Below are positions 50,148 to 58,221 of a stretch of 64,000 nucleotides of DNA, in pieces. The stretch spans positions 1-64,000 of the forward strand of contig JAFLBS010000003.1 of NCBI GenBank assembly GCA_017303755.1, given 5' to 3'. Origin of the DNA: Flavobacteriales bacterium. Lineage in GTDB: Bacteria > Bacteroidota > Bacteroidia > Flavobacteriales > Flavobacteriaceae. The notes beneath the pieces were generated by a model, which did not search any database, was not told the origin of the DNA, and saw nothing but the letters and a program-made list of their open reading frames with translations. How positions within the stretch are numbered: position 1 is the stretch's first letter; the number at the start of each line of letters is the position of its first letter. The translations under genes and the position numbers were made by a program.

Positions 50148-51409
50148 GTTTTTTGTTTTTTCTTTCTTGCTGCTGGAAACAAGACGTTATTAAGAATCAG
50201 TCGATAACCCGGAGAATTAGGATGCAAATCTAAAACTGTTGGCTCATCGCCTACTCTGTGCTGGTAATCTTCAGGATCATGTCCACCATAAAAAGTAAAG
50301 AAACCTTTCCCTTTTTGACCATGTATGTAACGTGCTTCATCGTTGAGTTCGCATTTTCCTAAAACCATTACATTTGATTTGATTAATTCACTATCAAAAG
50401 AAGTGCTTTGTCCCATAAATCCTTTGACTAATTGTGTGTGATTTTGACACAACATGCTTGGAATCACATCCCATTTTGCTGAATAATCCATTAACGTAAA
50501 ATAATCCCTTTCAAATGGAATTTTGCGTTTTTCAGTCATGTCTATATTGGAAAACTCATAGCGTTCTGGTCGGCGTTCTAAGACGTAATCTTTAAATGCA
50601 AAAGTTTGTGAATAATCAATCATCGATTGGTAATTTGGGCCACTTTCGTCGCCATCAAACATGGGTTCACAAATATCAACGCCTTCTGCAGAAAGAGCAA
50701 TATCAAAGCTATCGGTAGCTGAACACATGGCAAACATAAATCCGCCACCAATTACAAAATCACGTATTTTTTTGGCTACAGCTAATTTCTCTTCTGAAAC
50801 TTTTGAATATCCGAGTTTAGTTGCTAAAGCTTCCGCTTCTTTTTTTTGCTCAATGTACCAAGGAGCATTTCTGTAGGCGCCAAAAAACTTACCGTATTGA
50901 CCCGTAAAATCTTCATGATGAAGGTGCAACCAATCGTATAAAATGAGTTGATCACTTAACACTTCTTCGTCGTATATTTCTTTGTAGGGAATTTCGGCAT
51001 AAGTCAAAACCATAGTTACAGCATCGTCCCACGGTTGTTTTCCTTTTGGTGTGTAGACTGCAATTTTAGGCGCTTTTTCCAAAATCACTGTCTCCATATT
51101 TTGAGACGGACTTGAAATATCTTCTAAAATTTGATTGGCTTCTGTATCGGTTAAAACCTCAAAACTTACATTTCTGATTTGGCATTCTTTTCTAATTTCG
51201 GGTGCATCAGGCAATAAAAAAGAACCACCGCGATAGTTGAGCAACCAACTTGCTTTGTATTGTTTATCTAAAGCCCAATACGTTATTCCATAGGCTTTTA
51301 AATGATTCTTTTGAGCAATCTCATCCATCGGTAATAGAATAAAATTGGCTCTTATCGGCAAAGCAACTATCAGAAAAAGAAAAATACAAATGATTTTAAA
51401 TGACTTCAT
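50144..51409 (-). CDS. Secreted protein often named 'asparagine synthetase B' (function unproven)
   Basis: 421 residues with signal peptide (IICIFLFLIVALPIRA). A conserved Bacteroidetes protein: NFILLPMDEIAQKNHLKAYG, GGFMFAMCSATDSFDIAL, GGHDPEDYQHRVGDEP, ending in a basic tail. The FAMCSATDS segment looks like a class I glutamine-amidotransferase-type nucleophile elbow. The N-terminal Cys and the synthetase PP-loop of real AsnB are absent, so the usual name should not be trusted. Its stop codon overlaps that of the PRMT-like gene by 4 nt (convergent). Operator B lies about 90 nt upstream, with TACCTTTG (51464-51457) as a candidate -7. Confidence 0.75.
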   Translation of the reverse strand: MKSFKIICIFLFLIVALPIRANFILLPMDEIAQKNHLKAYGITYWALDKQYKASWLLNYRGGSFLLPDAPEIRKECQIRNVSFEVLTDTEANQILEDISSPSQNMETVILEKAPKIAVYTPKGKQPWDDAVTMVLTYAEIPYKEIYDEEVLSDQLILYDWLHLHHEDFTGQYGKFFGAYRNAPWYIEQKKEAEALATKLGYSKVSEEKLAVAKKIRDFVIGGGFMFAMCSATDSFDIALSAEGVDICEPMFDGDESGPNYQSMIDYSQTFAFKDYVLERRPERYEFSNIDMTEKRKIPFERDYFTLMDYSAKWDVIPSMLCQNHTQLVKGFMGQSTSFDSELIKSNVMVLGKCELNDEARYIHGQKGKGFFTFYGGHDPEDYQHRVGDEPTVLDLHPNSPGYRLILNNVLFPAARKKKQKT

Positions 51410-51495
51410 TCGATGTATATAATTTTATCGAAGATACAATTTTTAATAGCAAAGGTCAAAGGTAAATTTTTGTTAATTTTTTTAAAACTAAAAAC

Positions 51496-51509
51496 ACGTA
51501 GAAATACGT
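51496..51509. promoter_or_regulatory. Palindromic operator B
   Basis: ACGTA-GAAA-TACGT. Read on the minus strand it lies inside the same 24-nt sequence as operator A. On the + strand a TATTTTTG -7 element starts 23 nt away; on the minus strand the nearest TAnnTTTG is 31 nt away. Confidence 0.7.
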
Positions 51510-51532
51510 ATATACAGAAAAAAAAAGGTGTC

Positions 51533-51540
51533 TATTTTTG
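51533..51540 (+). promoter_or_regulatory. -7 element of the 44-aa membrane protein gene
   Basis: TATTTTTG, 23 nt after operator B, 20 nt before the ATG at 51561. No -33 TTG. Confidence 0.6.
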
Positions 51541-51560
51541 GGAAAAAGAAAATGCTATTT

Positions 51561-51695
51561 ATGGAATCGAACGAAATCTATCAAGAGAAATCAACTTCAA
51601 GAATCATCACTATTCTGAAGAAAATTGGTCTATTGATTCTTATTGCTTTAGTTATAAGCTACATATACATTTCTGTCCACTTTATCTTAAGTTAA
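51561..51695 (+). CDS. Single-helix membrane protein, 44 aa, under operator B
   Basis: Starts MESNEIYQEKSTSRIITILK, followed by one helix (IGLLILIALVISYIYISV) and tail HFILS. An in-frame ATG at 51552 would add MLF but leaves almost no leader. The gene has a proper -7 element and operator with the same spacing as the larger genes of the locus, and ends 2 nt from the convergent response-regulator gene. Candidate modulator of the nearby kinase or a target gene; not recognisable by family. Confidence 0.65.
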   Translation: MESNEIYQEKSTSRIITILKKIGLLILIALVISYIYISVHFILS

Positions 51696-51697
51696 TT

Positions 51698-52384
51698 TTA
51701 AAGTGAAAAATCGTCGAACTCGATGATTTTATTTTGTAAAGCAAAAACAACTAATCCAGCTACGTTTCTGGATTCTGTTTTTAACAACAAACTATTTCTA
51801 TGACCTTCGACTGTTCTTGGACTAATGAATAATTTCTCTGCAATTTCAGCAGTAGAATGTTGCAAACAAATCAGTTGCAAAATTTCTTTTTCTCTATTGG
51901 TCAGATAATCCTCAGAAAATAAACTCTTGTTTAGTTTCGACTTAGAATTGGGTGAAATTAACCCGTCGTTGATTACTTTCAACACTACGTCATTATAATA
52001 AAATCCTTTATCAAATACTTCGTTGATCGTATCAATCATTTCTTTTGGTGTTGCATTTTTTACCAAATACGAAACGGCTCCAACATGAATCATATTGGCT
52101 ATAAATGAATCTGTGTTATAACTTGTTAAAGCAATAATTTTGATGGTAGGAAATTTTGTCGTTATCAATTTAGTCGCCTCAACACCATTTAGATAAGGCA
52201 TTTTTAAATCCATTAAAATAATATCTGGAACATCATTAACACTATTAAGATAATCCATCAGTTCTTGACCATTACCTACTTCATTCATGATTTCGATATT
52301 TTTTTCTCTACTCAAAATGAATGAAATTCCTTTTTGAAACAACAGTTCGTCGTCAGCAATTACTATTTTGATTTTTTCTTCCAT
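51698..52384 (-). CDS. LuxR/NarL-type response regulator
   Basis: 228 residues: receiver domain (about 1-125; IVIADDELLFQKGI, phospho-Asp in IILMDLKMPYLNG, Lys in SYLVKNATPKEM) and C-terminal LuxR helix-turn-helix (about 165-225; LTNREKEILQLICLQHSTAE, IAEKLFISPRTVEGHRNSLL). Starts 1 nt after the kinase gene. NarL-family regulators bind short inverted repeats as dimers, so the ACGTA-N4-TACGT sites nearby are natural candidate targets. Confidence 0.95.
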   Translation of the reverse strand: MEEKIKIVIADDELLFQKGISFILSREKNIEIMNEVGNGQELMDYLNSVNDVPDIILMDLKMPYLNGVEATKLITTKFPTIKIIALTSYNTDSFIANMIHVGAVSYLVKNATPKEMIDTINEVFDKGFYYNDVVLKVINDGLISPNSKSKLNKSLFSEDYLTNREKEILQLICLQHSTAEIAEKLFISPRTVEGHRNSLLLKTESRNVAGLVVFALQNKIIEFDDFSL

Positions 52385-52385
52385 T

Positions 52386-53162
52386 TTAGAAAATAATTTT
52401 AGCTTTGAAACCTTTATTTAGAGCTGAATTAATATCAATTGTAGCATTGATCAGTTCAACTCTACTCATAATATTTTTCATCCCTAATCCTTTTTGTTTA
52501 CTGATGTCGTTAGAATCAAACCCGATTCCATTATCTGAATACGAACAACAATTTTTACCTTTATCATTATTGAACACTACTGATATATTGTGCGCATTTC
52601 CGTGTCGAAGTGAATTATTCATCAATTCTTGTAAAATTCTGAAAATGTGCAAGTGTTTTTTTGAATCAATAGTTTCAAAATTGATATTGTTTTCATAATA
52701 CACTTTCACTGATTTGGCACTGTTAAACTCAACTGCCAACTCAGAAATTGCTGCGTCTATTCCGAATTTATCTAAAACTGGCGGCAATAAATCATGGGCA
52801 ATTCTACGCGAATTTTCTAGTGCTTTGCCCGTTAATTTAATGATATTCTCAGTCACTTCATTGAATTCTTTCTCTGACAACTCGGTTCCAATTAACATTT
52901 GACTGTTCAATGAAACAATATTCAATTTTGAGCTGATATCATCATGCAAATCTTGTGCTATTCGTTGACGTTCGTCTTCCTGTGTTTCGATTACAGCATG
53001 CAATAATTCTTTTTGGTAATTGATTTCCAGGTTCTTTTTTTCTATTTCTTGTCGAATAATTTTCTTTCTTGAAAAATAGAAAAACAGTATTAAAACCAAG
53101 GCCATTAATATAAAGGCTGAAAAAGTATATAGAATTACTTTAATTACTTCAGATTCATTCAT
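52386..53162 (-). CDS. HisKA_3-type sensor histidine kinase
   Basis: 258 residues. One N-terminal membrane helix (ILYTFSAFILMALVLILFFYF), a short linker, then HisKA_3 with the phospho-His in DERQRIAQDLHDDISSKLN and HATPase_c motifs (LQELMNNSLRHGNA, YSDNGIGF, KGLGMKNI). It has almost no sensing domain of its own, so the multi-pass membrane protein encoded immediately upstream, overlapping by 8 nt, probably supplies the input. Cognate to the LuxR-type regulator. Confidence 0.94.
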   Translation of the reverse strand: MNESEVIKVILYTFSAFILMALVLILFFYFSRKKIIRQEIEKKNLEINYQKELLHAVIETQEDERQRIAQDLHDDISSKLNIVSLNSQMLIGTELSEKEFNEVTENIIKLTGKALENSRRIAHDLLPPVLDKFGIDAAISELAVEFNSAKSVKVYYENNINFETIDSKKHLHIFRILQELMNNSLRHGNAHNISVVFNNDKGKNCCSYSDNGIGFDSNDISKQKGLGMKNIMSRVELINATIDINSALNKGFKAKIIF

Positions 53163-53799
53163 AAAGTTTCTTCTTATTCGTTTTTAAAATGTTAATTAAA
53201 TCGTATAAAATAAATAACTGATACGCTACATAGAGGTACACATTCAGACTGTATATAAAATCAAATGATTTGTAGGTGTTCAATGACAATAATAGATTTG
53301 CTGTCAAAAAGACAACAGTACTACCAAAAAGATAAATTAACAAACCTATGTTAATGTAATAAAACTCTTTTTTCTCATTTAATAAATTATACAAATGGAA
53401 AGTGACGTATATGATTAAGGGTAGAGATGTTATAAAAATTTCAAAAAGATTGAATTTAAAAAACAAGCTCCAATCCAATGCATATTGTATGATTAAAAAA
53501 CTTAAACATAAAATTAACAGAACAATAATAACCTTTCGTTGAAACTTTTCTTTTAATATAAAATAATAAAAGAAACTTAAAATTAAAAACTGTAAGCCAA
53601 AGTAAAAATGAGATAAATAAAGATTTCTCATGTGCATTTTCCCCGTGATATGCGAAGCTAATTGAACAATCAACATTGCAACACTATACAAAGCAAAAAT
53701 TCTAAAAGGTTTTCCATTTGTTGAAAAACCTTTTAGTAAGAGTACACAATTTATACTCAAAATTAGATAACCTATATATACAAATACCTCAGAAATCAA
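53155..53799 (-). CDS. Multi-pass membrane protein, probable sensor partner of the kinase
   Basis: 214 residues and about seven hydrophobic helices (for example VFVYIGYLILSINCVLLL, FYFGLQFLILSFFYYFIL, VIIVLLILCLSFLIIQYAL, FITSLPLIIYVTFHLY, NIGLLIYLFGSTVVFLTANL). Short Lys-rich tail KTNKKKLYE. No family recognised. Start is 3 nt after the tandem-repeat gene; its end overlaps the kinase gene by 8 nt, so translation is coupled. The layout suggests a receptor feeding a truncated kinase. Confidence 0.75.
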   Translation of the reverse strand: MISEVFVYIGYLILSINCVLLLKGFSTNGKPFRIFALYSVAMLIVQLASHITGKMHMRNLYLSHFYFGLQFLILSFFYYFILKEKFQRKVIIVLLILCLSFLIIQYALDWSLFFKFNLFEIFITSLPLIIYVTFHLYNLLNEKKEFYYINIGLLIYLFGSTVVFLTANLLLSLNTYKSFDFIYSLNVYLYVAYQLFILYDLINILKTNKKKLYE

Positions 53800-53802
53800 T
53801 TT

Positions 53803-54474
53803 TTAAGGAATAAGAGTATACAATGAACTAGTTACATCACAATAACTTGGACAAGGTCTAGTAAAATCAAAAATCCCATTAGTAATGTTATCTGTACCAC
53901 CAGTATTAATATTACCATCAACATTCACCATCATTAATTTGGCTTCAGGGTTTTTACTATCTGAACCTCCCCAACCTAAATAGGCTCTTACTCCTATACA
54001 ACTGCTATCTTTTAATAAATCGGTTATATCATCTTTAGGAATAAAAAATGCTTTTACATTAGTATCAGGAGTAAGTCTCCACTGTGTTGCCCAATCAACA
54101 GCTGTGCGAATATCAATAGTATTACCTGGAACAATTGGATATTGACCGCTTCCATCAAGAGTATATAGTGGACTCGTTACATCGCAATAACTTGGACAAG
54201 GTCTAGTAAAATCATAGATTCCATTATTAAGATTATCCGTTCCACCTGTATTAATATCTCCTTCAACATCAACTAATAATAATTTTGCTTCAGCTGGGTT
54301 TCCATCAGTATTACCAAAAGCTAAATATGCTCTTACTCCAATGCAATTTTTATCTTGCATTAAACTTGAAAAATCAATAACGGGAATAAAAAATGCTTTT
54401 ACACCAGTGTCAGGACTTCTCCTCCATGTAGAAATCCAGTTAATTGCCGTTGTTAGATCGATAGTGTTTGCCAT
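53803..54474 (-). CDS. Two-repeat protein heading the kinase operon
   Basis: 223 residues in two tandem repeats of about 110: NTIDLTTAINWISTWRRSPDT and NTIDIRTAVDWATQWRLTPDT open them, and each closes with IYDFTRPCPSYCDVTSPLYT or a close variant. No signal peptide is visible, so it is predicted cytoplasmic unless exported by another route. Each repeat has conserved VKAFFIP and IGVRAYL motifs and a CPSYC motif. No known family is certain. It heads the operon with the membrane protein, kinase and regulator. Confidence 0.75.
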   Translation of the reverse strand: MANTIDLTTAINWISTWRRSPDTGVKAFFIPVIDFSSLMQDKNCIGVRAYLAFGNTDGNPAEAKLLLVDVEGDINTGGTDNLNNGIYDFTRPCPSYCDVTSPLYTLDGSGQYPIVPGNTIDIRTAVDWATQWRLTPDTNVKAFFIPKDDITDLLKDSSCIGVRAYLGWGGSDSKNPEAKLMMVNVDGNINTGGTDNITNGIFDFTRPCPSYCDVTSSLYTLIP

Positions 54475-54562
54475 AATTGTTTTGTTTTAAGGGTTGGTTT
54501 TGTTGTTTGATGCATTAAAAATAGGATTAAAATTTTATTCAAAAAAATTCTAATACAAAAAC

Positions 54563-54576
54563 AGGTATAAATACGG
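54563..54576. promoter_or_regulatory. Degenerate operator C upstream of the kinase operon
   Basis: On the minus strand CCGTA-TTTA-TACCT followed by GTTTTT, matching 11 of 14 positions in the ACGTA-TTTC-TACGT core. The TAnnTTTG spacing seen at sites A and B is not reproduced here, so this is a weaker call. Confidence 0.4.
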
Positions 54577-54593
54577 GGTAATTAAAAATAAAA

Positions 54594-54616
54594 AATCCCG
54601 AAAGAAATTCGGGATT
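54594..54616 (-). terminator. dnaB terminator
   Basis: Perfect AATCCCGAA / TTCGGGATT stem, AGAAA loop, T6 on the minus strand. Confidence 0.9.
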
Positions 54617-54622
54617 GCTATT

Positions 54623-56164
54623 CTAGAATGGAACGTCACTATCGTCATCGTTATTGATGTTACTTCCAAAGGCCTCATTAGCTGACGGTAAGTTTTTAGT
54701 AAAAAACGGATTATCGTCGAGATTCATTTTGGATGGCAAATCGTCAAAGCCGCCACCAAAATCTTCTAAATTATCAAATTTACCAAGGTTACCAATAAAT
54801 TTCAGACGAATATTTTCGAGCGAACCGTTACGGTGTTTTGCAATGATGAATTCGGCTTGACCTTGAGTTGGCGATTGTTCATCGTCGTCCCATTCATCAA
54901 TTTTATAGTATTCTGGTCGATAGATGAACGATACAATATCGGCATCTTGCTCAATTGCACCCGATTCACGTAAGTCGGACAGTAAAGGTCGCTTGCTTGA
55001 ACCACGGGTTTCAACCGCACGAGACAACTGCGATAAGGCAATAACTGGGACTTCCAATTCTTTGGCTAAAGCCTTTAAGTTACGCGAAATGGTTGAAATC
55101 TCTTGTTCACGATTTCCTCCACCTTTTCCGTTACCACCAGCTGTCATTAACTGAAGGTAATCGACAATGATCAATTTGATTCCGTGTTGCGATGACAAAC
55201 GACGCGCTTTAGCACGTAAATCAAAAATTGACAATGATGGAGTATCATCAATATACAAAGGTGCTTTTTCCAAATCACGAACTTTTACACTCAATTGTTC
55301 CCATTCGTGTTTTTCTAGTTTTCCAGTACGCAATTTTTCAGATGAAAGCCCGGTTTCAGACGAAATCAAACGCGTAATCAACTGAACGGATGACATCTCC
55401 AACGAAAACAACGCAACGGGATGACCAAAGTCAATGGCCATATTTCTCGCCATCGAAAGTACGAAGGCTGTTTTACCCATACCCGGACGAGCCGCAATAA
55501 TAATCAAATCGGAAGGTTGCCAACCCGAAGTTACTTTATCTAGTTTTTCAAAACCAGTGGCAATTCCGGATAAACCTTCTTTATTGGCGATTTCTTCAAT
55601 GCGCTTTTTGGCTTGAATCACCAAACTTTGAGCCGTTTCCGAACTTCGTTTGATGTTTCCTTGTGTAACTTCGTATAGTTTTGATTCGGCTTTGTCTAAC
55701 AAATCGAATACATCAGTCGTTTCATCGTAAGATTCTTCAATAATTTCAGAAGAAATTCGGATCAAACTGCGTTGAATGTATTTTTGTAAAATAATGCGCG
55801 AGTGAAATTCAATATGCGCCGAAGAGGAAATCTTTTGAGTGAGTTGAATCAGGTAAAAATCTCCACCTGCTAACTCTAATTTAGCATTCTTTTTTAACTG
55901 CGATGAAACTGTTAATAAGTCAATAGGCTGAGAATCTGTGAATAACTGAAAAATAGCCTCAAAAATATGCTTGTGAGCGTCTTTATAAAAAGCATCCGAC
56001 TGGAGAATATCAATTACCTCATCAACTCCTTTTTTATCAATCATCATAGCACCCAAAACAGCCTCTTCAAGGTCGAGTGCTTGTGGTGGTAATTTTCCTT
56101 TTTCTAAGTTAATGATAGTAGTTTTATCTACTTTTATTGGGTTTATATTCTTCAAATTTTCCAT
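54623..56164 (-). CDS. dnaB: Replicative DNA helicase
   Basis: 513 residues. N-terminal DnaB domain (LPPQALDLEEAVLGAMMIDK), linker helix, then the RecA-like motor: Walker A ARPGMGKTAFVLSM, Walker B LIIVDYLQLM, and the arginine-finger area (AKHRNGSLENIRLKF). Unwinds DNA at the fork as a hexamer. An acidic, Asn-rich tail ending NNDDDSDVPF is typical of flavobacterial DnaB. Downstream terminator is clear. No intein. Confidence 0.97.
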   Translation of the reverse strand: MENLKNINPIKVDKTTIINLEKGKLPPQALDLEEAVLGAMMIDKKGVDEVIDILQSDAFYKDAHKHIFEAIFQLFTDSQPIDLLTVSSQLKKNAKLELAGGDFYLIQLTQKISSSAHIEFHSRIILQKYIQRSLIRISSEIIEESYDETTDVFDLLDKAESKLYEVTQGNIKRSSETAQSLVIQAKKRIEEIANKEGLSGIATGFEKLDKVTSGWQPSDLIIIAARPGMGKTAFVLSMARNMAIDFGHPVALFSLEMSSVQLITRLISSETGLSSEKLRTGKLEKHEWEQLSVKVRDLEKAPLYIDDTPSLSIFDLRAKARRLSSQHGIKLIIVDYLQLMTAGGNGKGGGNREQEISTISRNLKALAKELEVPVIALSQLSRAVETRGSSKRPLLSDLRESGAIEQDADIVSFIYRPEYYKIDEWDDDEQSPTQGQAEFIIAKHRNGSLENIRLKFIGNLGKFDNLEDFGGGFDDLPSKMNLDDNPFFTKNLPSANEAFGSNINNDDDSDVPF

Positions 56165-56257
56165 AGAGCGAAAGTAACCAATTCTGTAGTTTTTATGAAC
56201 TTTAGTTATTACATTTTATTGTTTATAACTAATTGTTTTTTGTTAACAACCAAAAAA

Positions 56258-56286
56258 AAACCGCCTCGTTATTGACGAGACGGTTT
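56258..56286 (-). terminator. accA terminator
   Basis: AAACCGCCTCGT / ACGAGACGGTTT (one mismatch) with TATTG loop and T8 on the minus strand. Confidence 0.88.
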
Positions 56287-56305
56287 GACCATTTTTTGTA
56301 AGATT

Positions 56306-57259
56306 TTACTCTTTGAACTCGCCCATTTTACTGTATTTATCCATCCTCTGAGCGACTAACTCAGTTGTTGATAAATCTTTCAATTCGTTGTAGGCTTTTG
56401 TAATGTATTGTTGTACTGTTTTGAATGTCGTTTCTCTGTCGTAATGAGCGCCTCCAAGTGGTTCCGGAATCACATCATCTACTAACTTTTGTTTTTTCAT
56501 GTCGGTTGAAGTCAGTTTTAAGGCTTCAGCAGCTGTTTCTTTGTGTTCCCAACTTTTCCATAGAATTGACGAACACGATTCAGGAGAAATAACTGAATAC
56601 CAAGTGTTTTCCATCATTAGAACACGATCTCCAACACCAATTCCCAAAGCTCCACCCGAAGCACCTTCTCCAACAATTACGCAAATAATGGGCACTTTTA
56701 AGCGACACATTTCTAAAATATTACGAGCGATTGCTTCACCTTGACCACGTTCTTCGGCTTCCAAACCTGGATAAGCTCCTGGAGTATCAATAAAAGTAAC
56801 TACTGGAATTCCGAATTTCTCTGCCATTTTCATCAAGCGTAACGCTTTACGGTAACCTTCAGGATTGGCCATCCCAAAGTTTCGGTATTGACGTGTTTTG
56901 GTGTTGTAGCCTTTTTGTTGACCTACAATCATGAACGATTGTCCGTCAATTTTACCTAAACCACCCACCATTGCTTTGTCGTCTTTAAAACCCCTGTCGC
57001 CAAAAAGTTCTAAAAAACTATCACCACACAAGGCATTAATATGATCCATTGTGTACGGACGATTAGGATGACGCGACAATTGTACACGTTGCCAAGCGGT
57101 TAAGTTTTTGTATATTTTACGTTTAGTTTCTTCTAATTTCTTTTCAATTTGTTTGCATGTATTGGTTACATCTACATCCGACTCAAGGCCAATAACCTGA
57201 CATTTATCCAACTGATCTTCAAGCTCTTTTATAGGAAGTTCAAAATCTAAATATTCCAT
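56306..57259 (-). CDS. accA: Acetyl-CoA carboxylase carboxyltransferase, alpha subunit
   Basis: 317 residues, the usual AccA size. Carboxyltransferase motifs: [63 protein letters not shown]. Works with AccD (not in the window) to make malonyl-CoA, the first step of fatty-acid synthesis. The zinc ribbon of AccD is absent, as expected for alpha. Single gene with its own terminator. Confidence 0.97.
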   Translation of the reverse strand: MEYLDFELPIKELEDQLDKCQVIGLESDVDVTNTCKQIEKKLEETKRKIYKNLTAWQRVQLSRHPNRPYTMDHINALCGDSFLELFGDRGFKDDKAMVGGLGKIDGQSFMIVGQQKGYNTKTRQYRNFGMANPEGYRKALRLMKMAEKFGIPVVTFIDTPGAYPGLEAEERGQGEAIARNILEMCRLKVPIICVIVGEGASGGALGIGVGDRVLMMENTWYSVISPESCSSILWKSWEHKETAAEALKLTSTDMKKQKLVDDVIPEPLGGAHYDRETTFKTVQQYITKAYNELKDLSTTELVAQRMDKYSKMGEFKE

Positions 57260-57336
57260 AATTTAATTTGATAATTTAGTATTCGTTTGTTTTACAAATA
57301 TAAAATAATAAGTACTATTTTGTAGATAAAATTCTA

Positions 57337-58221
57337 TTATTTATCCACTTTTTTTCTGCTTTTGATTACACCATTGAGGATGACAGTCGTCAGAATAATC
57401 AATGCTCCAAAATAAAATCCGTTACTCATTTGCTCTTTATCTTTGAAAATCAGGACTGCTAAAATGATTCCGTAAATAGGCTCCAAATTGATGGTAAGCA
57501 TTACGGTGTATGGACTCAAGAATTTCATCACTGCTGTAGATGCAATAAAAGCATAGGCTGTACATACCGAACTTAAAATCAACAAACACAATAGATCTGC
57601 TAATGATAATTGAAAGAATTCGGCATTGAAGCTATTTCCAAACAACAAAAAAGCAGAAAAAAACAAAACACCGCCTGAGAGCTCGTAATATGAGATCACA
57701 GTTGGATCGTAGGTTTGAACAAATTTACTATTAATCACAGCAAAAGATGCCGATAAAAATGCAGACAATAAAGCCAAGAGAATACCTTCTACATAGTTGC
57801 TTTCGACTTTAAAAATTATGGTAAGTCCGAGTACCACTATGATTCCGAAAAAAATTTCATACCAAACGATTTTCTTTCCAAAAAATATAGGCTCAATTAG
57901 TGACGTAAAAAAAGCACCTGTCGATAAACATGCTAGAGTTATGGAAACATTAGAGACTTTAATCGCTCTGAAAAAAGTAAACCAATGAAGCGCAATGATT
58001 AATCCGGCGACTAGGAACTTTAAAATTACTTTACGCGGAATTTTTATTCCAATTTTATAATATCGAATGTAAATAAGGATAAAAGCTACTGCAAACAGCA
58101 TTCTAAACCACACTAAAGGCAAGGCATCAAGGGTGATTAACCGACCTAAAATTGCGGTAAATCCCCAAATGAATACTATCAAATGAAGGTGTAAGTAGCT
58201 TTTTGCATTATCGCTTAGCAT
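57337..58221 (-). CDS. EamA/DMT-superfamily permease
   Basis: 294 residues with ten predicted membrane helices in two five-helix halves (LHLIVFIWGFTAILGRLITL at the start of the first; ALLSAFLSASFAVINSKFV at the start of the second). Closing cationic tail IKSRKKVDK. Exports or imports an unidentified small metabolite. Its first 14 nt overlap the 3' end of the upstream permease gene, implying coupling. Confidence 0.9.
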   Translation of the reverse strand: MLSDNAKSYLHLHLIVFIWGFTAILGRLITLDALPLVWFRMLFAVAFILIYIRYYKIGIKIPRKVILKFLVAGLIIALHWFTFFRAIKVSNVSITLACLSTGAFFTSLIEPIFFGKKIVWYEIFFGIIVVLGLTIIFKVESNYVEGILLALLSAFLSASFAVINSKFVQTYDPTVISYYELSGGVLFFSAFLLFGNSFNAEFFQLSLADLLCLLILSSVCTAYAFIASTAVMKFLSPYTVMLTINLEPIYGIILAVLIFKDKEQMSNGFYFGALIILTTVILNGVIKSRKKVDK

